DNA from: Prototheca cutis
Lineage: Eukaryota > Chlorophyta > Trebouxiophyceae > Chlorellales > Chlorellaceae
Reading direction: 5' to 3'
DNA length: 45,455 bases
Assembly: GCA_002897115.2 (NCBI GenBank)
Contig: BCIH01000008.1
Coordinates: 8,200 to 53,654 of the forward strand
Shown: in pieces, positions 23,434 to 33,376 of the stretch
Position numbering within the stretch: the stretch's first letter is position 1
How the letters are laid out: each line of letters begins with the position of its first letter
Program-made: the position numbers and the translations under genes
The notes under the pieces: generated by a model
Seen by the model: only the letters and a program-made list of their open reading frames with translations
Databases searched by the model: none
What the model was told of the DNA's origin: nothing

Positions 23434-24741
23434 CTGAAGGAACATGAATGTCATGTCACGCTGGGCATGGCAAGTCAGGCACTACTGTGACCATCAGCTT
23501 TCTTCTGAAATGACACACTTATGCAACACACGCTCGCTGCATCAATCTCATCAAATCAAACGATTGGCGTTGCAGGTTCCCGTTCAGGCCGGCCAAGCGT
23601 GCACAGCGGCTGTGCCGGCACCTACTCAATGTCGCCGGCTCGTTCTACGCCGCACTGGACAGCCACGACACACGGAGCTGCCCTCTTTTGATCCCGGTAG
23701 CATGGGAGCTGGACGCTGTGGGTGCCCAGCTCAAGGCGTGCCTGCTGGGTCTCACCGGCATCGTCAAGAGCGCCGCCTCCGTCCGCAGGTCTGTCTGTTG
23801 GTTGATGGACTTTTAAAGTTTCATTCTTAGGGTTGGAAATTTGGGCTGTAGGATCTTGCCTGCCCCCGGCAGCGCATGGACCGCCCTGGATGAGGGCCCT
23901 GCGTTGTTATGGGAAGGCCCCGCCCACCATGGAGAGCCGGCCTCACCAACCCACCCAAGGAAGGAAGAAAGAAAGAAACTCACCTCACAGCACCTCCAAC
24001 CAACCGACAACAGGGTGATTGACATGGTGCTGAATTTGGAGGAGCTGGTGCGGCACCTGTTCATTGCGACCTTTGCCCGCGGCGTGCTGAGCCAGGGCGC
24101 AGGCGGTGGTGGGAACCCCTGGTCAGAGGAGGGCGCCCGCGCTTCGACCTTGGAGGAAACGCCCGCGCAAGGCGCGCCAAGTGCCGAGACCGATGCCATC
24201 CTGGGCGTCACCTTCCTGGCCATGCTCTTCAATGCCTCCTACGTGGTGGGTGACAGGAGTTTGGGGGGTTACGATGGCGCCTGGGCTGCACGGTCGGCAG
24301 GGTTTACACATTTCAAGAAAACTGGCCCCACACTAGAAAAGCAGCTCTCACCACAAACAATGCACACAGACACGGCTGTTGACGGTGGCTCTGGTGCAGG
24401 CCTTTGCACCACGAGCGGAAGCCGAGCTTGCGGAGGCCGGGCTTGTGGGTGATGGCGGGCGCTGGGCTGCTGACGAGCACCTCATGCTCCTCTGCAACGA
24501 CCTGCTGGCGCTGGCCCTGTACCAGGATGAAGAATCCAGTGAGGACGAGGAAGACGCTGAGTGGAATGAGGACCGGCCATCGGCGAGTGGCAGCGCCGGC
24601 TGGGAGGGAGAGCTTGCTGCGTTCAGTCGCGTCTCGGCAGCCTGGCACTCCATCAACCCGGGAGGTGATGAGAACGGTTGTGCAGAGGCTCCAATGGCTT
24701 CCGGCACACCGGCCGCATCAGGCGGGGCGAGATTTACGTGA
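17748..24741 (+). CDS. Two-module ALMT/FUSC-like membrane protein, array copy 3 (1585 aa)
   Basis: Fourteen exons: 17748-17828, 18091-18360, 18474-18714, 18844-18968, 19096-19367, 19526-19805, 19934-20674, 20924-21044, 21151-21275, 21470-21548, 21763-23368, 23576-23788, 24014-24245, 24370-24741 (4758 nt, intact). Module 1 (about 28-200) has CSPGQVW, SLDPVV, RFRYRKYN and VFPLYAG; the last matches the FP-x-x-AG end of ALMT helices. A WKWQRAARFEWDVYRKQH segment follows. Module 2 (about 671-850) has LWALFIVVTILEPM and KGFQRLLGTMLG. A long Gly/Ser/Arg-rich, probably disordered region (about 850-1240) precedes HYEYYAF, the C-terminal helices (LCRHLLNVAGSF), LLCNDLLA and an acidic stretch. This copy has the most introns. 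The role, probably anion or organic-acid transport across a membrane, is inferred from family resemblance only. Confidence 0.8.
20704..20855. repeat. 49-bp minisatellite, three copies, in intron 7 of array copy 3
   Basis: A G-rich unit containing GGACCAGTTGGAGGGCCTG is repeated three times with an exact 49-base period (the TT of GGGTTGGGG falls at 20715, 20764 and 20813). Copies differ by one or two bases. It lies wholly inside the intron 20675-20923. Confidence 0.9.
23403..23432. repeat. T10-G20 homopolymer tract in intron 11 of array copy 3
   Basis: Ten T followed by twenty G, shortly after the donor at 23369. The true length is uncertain because such runs assemble badly. Confidence 0.8.
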
Positions 24742-25553
24742 GCAAAGGGAGGTTGACTGACTGCACGCGCCCGGGCTGTGCGCGATGAAGTCCCTGGCGC
24801 TTGCACGGACAGGAACCGTCCGTATGCCCCGGGGAAGAACAGAAACGTCCCTTCACATACAACCGGCGAATTGGGCCACTGGATGCGCCCCTGAACACAT
24901 AATCGCATTGCACCACAACACACTGTGCTAGATGTGCAACACTATTTCATTGCTCTTCAAACAAACCCAGTGATCCATGGTCTTGTGCACCTTTGCTGTC
25001 TGACTTGCTGGCGTTTTACTCCTCGAAATGCGCTAGCAACACTGATCACGACTGCACGTGTGTGTTGTAGCCAATGCTCCCCTCCCTTGCGGCACCTCTG
25101 AAAGATGCAGTATCGTCTGCTTACAGATGAAATGGTCTCGTCAAGCTTAGGTGGGAGCACCAGCGGCATCCACACTGGGAGCAAGCGCTGGCAGCGTCGT
25201 CAATCATACCGCCCAGCAGTTCAGATCTCCTCCCAAGAAGGGGAATTGACCATCAGAGCGGGAAAAACATGAATAAAAAAACTGTAGAGGATCACAAGCG
25301 CAGTGGGGGTACATCGGCGAGAAAAACACCGGGGGTTTCTGTTTCAGGATATGGGTGATGGGGTTGTGCCAGAGCACCTCCTTGGGAAGTATGGCTGTAG
25401 CTGCAATGTTGTCACCGACAAGCATCTGGGATTTGATGCGTGCCTTGGCTGCTTGGGCCGCCGTCTATCAAAAGAGCCAAATGGCAAGCAAGCGGCTGTG
25501 AAAGGTTCCCTGGCGACCCACCCAGGCACTGCAAGACATCCAGCACAGCGACA
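24742..25553. other. Convergent spacer between array copy 3 and a prolyl 4-hydroxylase
   Basis: About 812 bases holding the two 3' ends. TTACA at 25121-25125 reads TGTAA on the minus strand and could be the polyadenylation signal of the hydroxylase, about 430 bases past its stop. No gene is supported here. Confidence 0.4.
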
Positions 25554-27694
25554 TCAGTGGCCGTGCTTGGGCACGTAGTCAAAGCCTGCGCCGCGGATCC
25601 AGCGCGTGACGATCCACTTTTCGCCCTCGAGCACGGGGCAGCCGCTGTGCATGGCCTCGTAGACCACGTTGGCCGACGGCTGGGCTGTGCCGTCCTCGTA
25701 CGATCCCGTGCCAGGCCCGGTGCCGGGCTCATAGTCCCTGCAGGCAGGCGCGGAGTAAAGGGTGAGTAAAAATTGTTCCTTGCCCAGGCATGGTGATTGA
25801 TTCATGCATGGATGATCCTTGCACTACTAGTCCGCCGACAAAAAGGGTGCATCACCCATGTCAACCCCCCCCCCCCAAAAAAAAAGAGGCTCAGGGCGCA
25901 CACACAGAGACACACACACACACAAACAAAGAAGACAACACCACTACATGCGGCTGCTGCTCACCAGAAGAGGAGGGCGTCTCCAGCGTCGGGGGCAGCA
26001 CCCAGCACACCCTCATTCTCGCAGTACCACTTGTGGTCCACGCCATGGCGGTGGCCCTTCAGCGCCGACTCGGTCTTTGCCGCCGCAGGGAACACCGTCT
26101 TGCCCCCCTTGACTGGCGCCCTGCAAAGGTTGGTGTGTGGTTGTTGAGGTATGGTTGATGAAGGCGTGGATCAAGTGCATGTGGTCAAACAGTCAAACGC
26201 ACGCTGGCAAACGTCGTCGACAAGCATTTCGCAGTCCATCTTCCCTGCTCCCTCCCGAGGAGGTGGCGCTCTGGCAGAAGACACCCTAACACTCCAAACC
26301 AGACATTGCTACTCACTTTAGACTGAGGATGAAGGTGGCCATGCGGTCGCCGCAGCTGGGCCCGCCGTGACCGGGGCCGCACTTGGGTCCCCGGCCGCGC
26401 TTGAGGAACTGAAGGCAGGCCGGGTCGGCCCTGCCATCCGCGTGCGACATGCACTGGTCGTTGTGCCTGCGGGAGGTGGACGGGGATGCATTGCCGGTTG
26501 GCATTGGTGACAACTGCAGTGCCGTAATAGCCCTGCACCAATGCTTGTTGGTGGCCCTTCTTACGCGCACAACAGCAATCACTGCCTCTGCATTCCGCCG
26601 CTCATCAAGCACAACACCTTTCCATTCCCCTCTCAATGACAATAATAGTAAAAAGGGAGCAAAAACTACCACTAGCTTCCCCCCAATGACCTACGCTTCA
26701 TATTGCTGGCCGCGCTTGTAGTTCAGGACGTAGAGATCCTCGCCAAAGTGGTCCGGGATGCCGACGAGGCGGTGGATGCGGTTGGTAATGTTCCGCGTGA
26801 TGGCTGTCTGTGGCGGCCAGTAGCCAAAAGACGTCCGAACGTCGCTGACCGAGTCGTCGGCGCTGTTGTGCAGCACCTCTGACCGGACCAGGTGCTCCTT
26901 GCTCAGATCGATCAGGTGCTGGACCTCGTCGGGCGAAAGGAAAGAACGGAAATGAACAACGCGGGGACGCTGGAAAGAAAGCACCATCGCCGCGGGGTGG
27001 GACGCCGCCTTGTTGTACACGTCCTCTGTCAGCTCCCAGCCACCCTGGACGGATGTTTGATTGCTCGAGGGTTTTAGGGTTTTTTTTGTTTTTTGTTTCT
27101 GGGGGAGTGCAGCAGTCAAACTAGTACGACACAGTGTCTGTGAGTGGTGCATGAACAAGCAAGAGGTTGACCACGACATGTGGGCACGCAGAAACCCTGT
27201 TGGAAACACCGCCGTGGATGAAATGAGTGCCCCCCAGTCCCCAACTGCTGGCACGCAGTCCATAACACCATCCCCGCCACCCAACAATGCCAGCGCACCA
27301 TGTACTCTTCTTCAGATGTGTACGGCAGGGGGGGGAGATCCACATACTGCTGGAAGACTTTGGGGTCAAATGGCAGGGCGGGGGCCCGGGCGTTGGCTCT
27401 GTCCGACTCGGTTTGCAACTCCTCTTCCTCGTACACCTGGCGAACGCGGCGCTCGCTCCACTTTTGCGCTGCCTGCTCCTCGGCGGCAGCCTGCCTGGTG
27501 CTTTGCGGTCTCCGAGATCCGGGGTACAACTTCTCAAAGGCAGCCTCGCGAGCTGCCTGCGCGCCCTCGCTGGCACTGGAACCCCGCAGCGTCCACACCA
27601 GGACCGACACGCCGACCAGCAGCAGCACGACGGTGCGCCAAGGCACGCCCGCCTGGTCGCGCCTGTTTGGCTTGAAGGTCTTGCTATATGCCAT
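25554..27694 (-). CDS. Prolyl 4-hydroxylase, membrane-anchored (411 aa)
   Basis: A 2-oxoglutarate/Fe(II) dioxygenase that hydroxylates peptidyl proline, probably in the ER/Golgi on hydroxyproline-rich wall glycoproteins. Five exons in coding order: 27694-27299, 27044-26695, 26466-26317, 26120-25965, 25737-25554 (1236 nt). The Met at 27694 was chosen because a short basic N-terminus and one membrane helix (about 21-36, VVLLLVGVSVLVW) follow, giving a type II anchor. The iron ligands are H250-x-D252 (YEAHND) and H381 (HSGCPV). The 2-oxoglutarate-binding Lys is K391, ten residues after the last His, as usual. A CGDRMATFILSL strand and a GGKTVFP motif match the family. The Lys/Arg/Glu-rich stem (about 40-130) is probably lumenal. 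It is divergent from, and paralogous to, the next gene. Confidence 0.92.
25866..25925. repeat. Poly-C/poly-A and CA-rich tract in a hydroxylase intron
   Basis: A run of about 12 C and 9-10 A is followed by an imperfect (CA)n stretch, within the intron 25738-25964 of the minus-strand hydroxylase. Confidence 0.7.
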
Positions 27695-28088
27695 CGATGA
27701 AGATGACGCCAGGTAGCCCGGCAAGCCTGCTCCATGCACCCCGCGCATCGCCATGGTTAGTGGATGGCCAGCTGAACACCAAACACGACACCACGGCACA
27801 GCAATTCCCTAGGATAAATGCCTGAAACTCGAAATGGCTCGATATCGTTGCAACAAAAAAAATATGAATCGAGCAATGAATACAACATCATGGATCTGGG
27901 TGTCTCGTTTACCACCTAGGGAGGCGACGTGTCTTGTCCGGAGCGGACGCACATCTGCTATGGCAGGCCTGCTGTCCATCCCAGCGGTCCCAGGGGTGCA
28001 GACATCGATGCATTCATTACCGACAGCTGAAAACATCTTCACCCAATAAGAGAGTTCCAATGACGTCATAGATACATTACTGTTTGAA
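27695..28088. promoter_or_regulatory. Probable bidirectional promoter of the two prolyl 4-hydroxylases
   Basis: A 394-base region between the start codons of two divergent paralogous genes. It must hold both 5' UTRs and at least the proximal promoters. No TATA box or known element is convincing. Joint expression of the pair is inferred from the layout. Confidence 0.5.
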
Positions 28089-29912
28089 ATGGACTGCTTT
28101 GTGGGGGCCCAGCCCTCCCGCGGGGTCGGCAGCAGGATCAGGTCGCGACAGCAGTTGCGCCCGGGCCTCTCACTCGGGCTGACGGTGGTTTTGATCTTGG
28201 GATCCTTTGCGCTGCTGGCATGCTTCCTCCCTGTGGGAACGTCCCTGTCTGGGAAATCGCCGTTCACCGTCACGGACACCAGGCGGCGATCCCTGTCGGC
28301 CACGAACGTCCACAGCCAGCACCTTGGTGAGTTAAGGTCGCACTGAATGTGCGAGGGTGTATGTCAATACTTCGACAATTGATTGTCGGCACAGTTATTG
28401 TCACGAGCGTGTAACATGTCTACGCAGGGCTGTCCGAGGAGGAGTTTCGCAAAGGTCAGAAGGCAAGGGCTCATGCCCTGCCACTGGAGCTCTCTGAGCA
28501 AGAGACATCGGCACGGCTGGCACAGGCGGATGGTGTCTTCAAGCCGCTGGAGAGTAAGAAACCCGCCCGCATCAACCATATCGATTCCAAGGTCCCGGGA
28601 CTGCAGCTTGACCGGCCAGAGGTGACACCGCTGCTCAAGATCTTGAACACCATCGATGCCGGCGGGGCGGTGGGAGCGGACGGCCGCAGCCCAGACCCCA
28701 TCTTTTCTGGTCGTGGCCCCGAACTGAGCATGACAGACAAGTTTGGCGGGTGGCAGTTGACAGAGGACGTGTTTCGGCAGGCGGCACGACACCCGGCTGT
28801 AAGCGTGGTGAGCGAGCGCGAACCCTACATCCTGCAGTACCACGGCTTCGTCAGTCCCCAGGAGATTGAGACGCTCATGGAGCTGGCAGAAGGCCATTTC
28901 CAACGCTCGGGTGTCGTGGCCGAAAAGAGCCAGAGCGAGCGCCGGACGAGCTCGGGCGCTTGGCTCAGCGGGGATCTGCGCACCGACCTTGTTCTGGACG
29001 TTCAACACCGCATCCATGACTGGGTCGGGGTGCCTGAAGAGTTTGGCGAGTCACTCTACGTCCTGCGATACCTGCATGTGAGTGTGCTTGGCGGTGGGCG
29101 GGAAGGAGGAATTCCTGGGTTGGTTGTGATCTCTAAAGATTTTGGGTGGCCAATGCAAAGCGTGGGGTTGACCCTGGCTGGCCCCCGCGAGGGAAGCACA
29201 GGGCGGCTGTCCAATGTCACAAAACCAAAATCGGAAGTATCTACCGTTGTCATCATTGCATCCCATCGTGCAGGGTCAAAAGTACGATGCCCACATGGAC
29301 AACTGTCGGCACTTGGACGGGGAGAGGAACCTCAGCAGCTCCTGCACGTGCGTTTCTGGACTGGGGGGTTGTTTGGGGCTCCCGTCCGACCAGGGGAACG
29401 TCGAGTCATTTGCCGCACCGCCACCTGCATTCCCACTGCTCCTGCTCCCGCGAGCACAAACAATTTAAGCATGACCATGACTACCAAAACCCAGGTCCTT
29501 TGTGCGACGTGCGGGCGGTCCCGGGTACGGCCAGGGTGCCGGGGGGGTGACGGGCGGAGACCGCATGGCCACGGTGATCCTGTATCTTCGGGCGCCAGAG
29601 CGGGGCGGGGAGACCATGTTTCCACATGCCACGCGTCCCGGCAGCACTGTTGTAGCAAGACGCGTGACGGAGCCTTCAGATGGCGTGCCTGAATCGCTGC
29701 GGGCCACGTTGAGAAGCGACCCCTGCCACAGTCCGGACGTGCTGCGCCTGGCGCCGGCGGCCGGGGACGCCGTGCTGTTCTGGGATTACGTCCCGGGGTC
29801 TGATCCGGCGCGAGCGATTCCCGACCAGCACTCGCTGCATGGCGGCTGCCCTGTGGAGCAGGGCGAGAAATTCATCGTCACACGCTGGATCAGGTCCACA
29901 TACTATACGTGA
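28089..29912 (+). CDS. Prolyl 4-hydroxylase paralogue, membrane-anchored (459 aa)
   Basis: Same enzyme class as the divergent neighbour. Four exons: 28089-28326, 28428-29077, 29274-29347, 29495-29912 (1380 nt). A membrane helix at about 29-48 follows a basic N-terminus (type II anchor). Iron ligands are H303-x-D305 (YDAHMD) and H436 (HGGCPV); the 2-oxoglutarate Lys is K446 in GEKFIVTRWIR. The block WQLTEDVFRQAARHPAVSVV aligns with WELTEDVYNKAASHPAAMVL in the neighbour, and GGETMFPHA with GGKTVFPAA. The stem (about 80-200) is longer and unlike that of the neighbour. The introns just before and after the HxD exon fall at similar places in both genes, which supports duplication followed by inversion. 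All catalytic residues are present. Confidence 0.92.
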
Positions 29913-30314
29913 AGGATGAGACAGAAGGAGTCGCGTTAGGGAGCCTGACCTGAGCTGGGTCATCCCTGCACTCGCAGCGTATTGCCCCTCGGCATTCCCC
30001 GCGAGGACCTGCTCGATATCTGGGCGGATGGGCAACCATCCCCTCCCAAATCCATTGTTGTTCAGTTGCTGTTGCGCTGTTTTGTTCTCCCATCGCCAGC
30101 CTATTCACCATCCGACTGGCGATATTGCCCCAACCAGCAATGCAAAGCCCGGTGGTTCATTTGATTGGTGGTCTGATCTGCCTTGGCTGGGTCCGGGTGT
30201 TCTGTTCCTACAAAGAGCCCCCTCGCTGCTCTGAAACCCATGCAGGCACTGAACATGCCACCACCCCTGTGGAACCTGTAGATCAAACCTCCAGCACGCA
30301 ACAACAGCACCGAC
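29913..30314. other. Convergent spacer, hydroxylase / C2H2-UBA-PUB gene
   Basis: About 402 bases with the 3' ends of two convergent genes. No coding exon and no TGTAA signal were recognised in either orientation. Confidence 0.4.
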
Positions 30315-32938
30315 TCATAGCACGCCAAAAAAGGGGTTGTTCAGGGCCGAATCCAACTGGGCGCTGGCGACGGCTAGGCGTGCAGCTTCGTCGGGCCGCC
30401 CCGGGGCCAGTTCCAGCACAGCATTCCCCGAAGAAAGGTCGCCCTCGACTACAGTCCAGCCCACGCGCTGCAGAAAATCAGAGGCCCCCGGGAGCAGGCG
30501 GGCACGGAGCGCGGCGTTGCCCAAGTTGACACGCCGGAACTTGGGATTCTTGGGCTGGGAAGCCAGGTTCCCACACAATTTGAACAGGGTCTGGAAGCAC
30601 GTCGTCACACGGGTTGCCTCGCCGTCGCCCGCCTGTTTCTTGATGGAAACCAGGACGTCTCGCAACGCGTCTGCGTCGCTGACCACCGTGGGGGGAGGCA
30701 GTCTCTTAGCAGCTTCCTCGGCTGCTCGCTGCGCCGCCCGATCCGCCTCAGCGGCGAGTTCTTCGGGTGTCGGGTCGGGCGACAGACCCAGCTTTCGCCG
30801 ACGCTCTCTCTTGTCCTCCTCTGGAAGAAAAGGGGTGGTGGTGGTGGGGCAATTTTTTTGTGTGGAAGTGGTTTGAGAAGCGGTGGTGGAGATGGTTGTG
30901 GAAATCCAGCCGCCACGTCAAGGCAGCTGCAACTCGCTTCAAAGCAGCCACACCAAAGCGCAATGCTGCCTCCCCGGCATTGACATAGCTTCACCTACCG
31001 AGCTTGGCGCGTATTTTCTCGCGGGCCCGACGTTCTTCCTCCTTTTCCAGCCGCCGTGCCTCGGCGGCCCGCTTGAGCTTGAGATCCTCCTCTTGCCGCT
31101 GGGCAGCCAGCAGCTCCTTGCCCGCCCTGCATGATAGGTTATGTACGGGTGGGTGGAGGGTTGTGTGGTGCTGTGCTCCGAAAACGTTCCCTCGCAAACC
31201 AGGGTGCTGTCTTGAACAGACACGTGCCACATAAGGCTGCCACTGGTGCCGTCTCCTGCTGGTCCACAAACGCAGAATGGGGAATTCTCCTCACGCCACC
31301 GTTGACTTCAATACATCTACAAACCTGATGCGCTCTTGCTCACGGAGTCGCTCCGTCTCCCGCTCCTCAGCCTCGCGCTTCATCCTGCCTTGCATTGGAG
31401 GGCATGAGTGTTTACATGGGTTCCACGAATGTCGTAGAATGGTGGTGATCACACAGAAAATGATGGGCTCAGTGCAGTCCACTGACAGCCCAAAACACAC
31501 CAGTCAACACATCAGCACCCTTGCCACCTTGGCCCCAACCCACCGAGCTTTTTGCACGAGCTCTGCTGCCTTGGCCTTGGCCTCCTCAGCCGACAGTTTG
31601 GGCTTTTCATCCTCCTGGGAGTGGTGTGTTGAAGGGAAGGGAGCACGGGTTCATGTCAGGATTTCGACAGGAATGCAGCGAGAGAATTCCCTGCTTTTCT
31701 CACTGTCGGGGCAGCACCTCGCCCGTCCACCACCGGGCTCCGACCCTAACACCTCCCAAGCGCCATGAAAAAATTTGCAGTCTTGCCTTTGGAACGAGCA
31801 AGGGTGTGTCGAGGTCGGCGTCTTCAGCATGTTGCTCAAGCCAGGTGATGGCGGCTTCCACACTGTCCATGCCCGTGCCGTGCAGCGCACGGACTGCCCT
31901 GCACTCGGGAGGGTGTGAGGGAGGACCAGATGAAAGAGACCTGGATGGTGCCATCACCTACCAGTCGCTTGAGGCCTGATCCCAAGCCCCCCCGGCTGTG
32001 TGCCATCAACGCAACTCTGCACCGTTTTCGTCCCCACCACCACCCGCACACACACTTGGTTCTGCTGAAGCCCATGGCCTCAAGCTCCTGCAGGGCAGTC
32101 TCGCTCACGGCCGGCTCAACCATCTCGACCTTGGAGGGCACGCTTTCATCGGGCCCAGCAGCCTCCGCCATCTCCACCTCTGTGTTCAGCGGCTTTGCAC
32201 CGTCTTCCGTCTGCGTATTGGTATTGGGTGGGGCGGTCCCGCGAAACCATACGCAAGTGTGATGCAGATCCGTTGCGTGGAGCCGGCGTCGGCGGGTTGC
32301 ATAGCCTTCCACGCTCCACCACAATGCCCTCGAGCGCCAGGGAGCAAAACCCATGCCAGCAGCCCGTGGGCCGGCATGAACTTTCCGCTGCATTCCAATG
32401 ACATCTGAATCTGCATCCCCCCTCCAGGTACCTGGTCTTCAAACTCAGCGTGTCCCGTTCGTTGGGTGTGCAGATTCTGCTCTGTCTCGGTCCGGCACGG
32501 CTTGCCACACTCCTTGCAGACCAAGCGCTGAACCTGGGAGGAGGCAGGGAGGGATCAGGTTCAAGAAAGGGCCAACAGAGTCTGCGAGGGGCTCTGTCCT
32601 GGGACAGCTTCGACAGAGCATCAAACATTCACAAGGGACCGTCCATGCTTTTGTTCGCAACATCTCCAGTCAGGCCTCAATATCCCGTCATACCGCTTCG
32701 GTGCTCTCTTCAAAGCTGGAATGCCCAGTGGCTTCGCCTGTGGATCAGGAAGTGTGTCTAAACCCATGTGAGCCACCAGCCCATTCTTTCCATTCCAATC
32801 CTCCATGTTCACGTGCAGCATTGCCATCGCAATTCATGAATTTACATATCAAAGCGCACCATGATCTTGTGCTTCCTTGACCGAGCGGAGCTGGGCGCCG
32901 CACTGGGTGCACTGCAGAGAGAGCGCCTGGTCCGCCAT
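30315..32938 (-). CDS. C2H2 zinc fingers - UBA - coiled coil - PUB protein, probable CDC48/p97 cofactor (418 aa)
   Basis: Nine exons in coding order: 32938-32860, 32737-32694, 32533-32432, 32210-32056, 31898-31787, 31614-31544, 31384-31325, 31126-30999, 30820-30315 (1257 nt, all phases consistent). Two identically spaced fingers: C10-x2-C13-x12-H26-x5-H32 and C47-x2-C50-x12-H63-x5-H69. The second half of finger 1 sits in a 44-base microexon. A UBA domain (about 107-150; LQELEAMGFSR, VEAAITWLEQH) should bind ubiquitin. A charged Glu/Arg/Lys coiled coil (about 165-285) leads to a C-terminal PUB domain (about 298-390; LGNAALRARLL), which in other proteins binds the tail of p97/CDC48. The role in ubiquitin-dependent protein handling is inferred from the domains. 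Intron 5 has a GC donor. The architecture is the one I recall for plant UBA/PUB proteins. Confidence 0.88.
31615..31786 (-). other. GC-AG intron in the UBA/PUB gene
   Basis: The donor is AAG|GCAAGA on the minus strand, right after the UBA exon ending LLVPK. No GT near it keeps the frame, and the acceptor CCCAG|GAG restores it. Confidence 0.7.
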
Positions 32939-33376
32939 GGGGCCTCCTTTCTCAGCGAGGAGATTTCCAGCCGCTATGTACACTCGTGGTTGCGCCCAAT
33001 AATAACTAAGAATCCCAAAGCCGCGCGATCTCGATTGATGCGCCTGTGGCTCGCGACGACATCTGTTGATGCTGGAATCGCTTCTTTTTCCTGAGAGTGA
33101 TCTCGTAAACTGCTGCTCAACTCTGAGCCACAGTGGCAAGATCAGATGTAACCTGGAATTTCTCAGACCCATGGCTGGCCGGCCGGGACGCACTGGGAGC
33201 CTTGCATCTGCTTTCAGATTTGGGGTGCCATCACAAGATGTGTATTGCCATGGTGCAAGCCAGCCCGCTGGGCTGCTCCAAGGCCCAGCTCACACAGAGC
33301 CCAACGAGAGGCACTCAGTGTTGGGCATGCTATCGGTTTCTCTGTAGAAATGGAAAAAATAAACACAATACAGTAC
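32939..33376. other. Promoter-side spacer of the UBA/PUB gene
   Basis: About 438 bases between two minus-strand genes: the 3' end of the ARID gene and the 5' flank of the UBA/PUB gene. AATAAA (minus strand not checked for use) and an AT-rich patch lie near 33355. No gene is seen. Confidence 0.4.

Noticed and set aside
27061..27095. Telomere-like TTTTAGGG and other single CCCTAA motifs (7562, 16500, 27070)
   Set aside because: They are single units, mostly within or next to introns. No tandem array is present, so chance is sufficient.
28622..29692. Uninterrupted 356-codon frame through the hydroxylase at 28089
   Set aside because: It reads through introns at 29078 and 29348. The spliced form restores the HxD exon and the C-terminal His and Lys.
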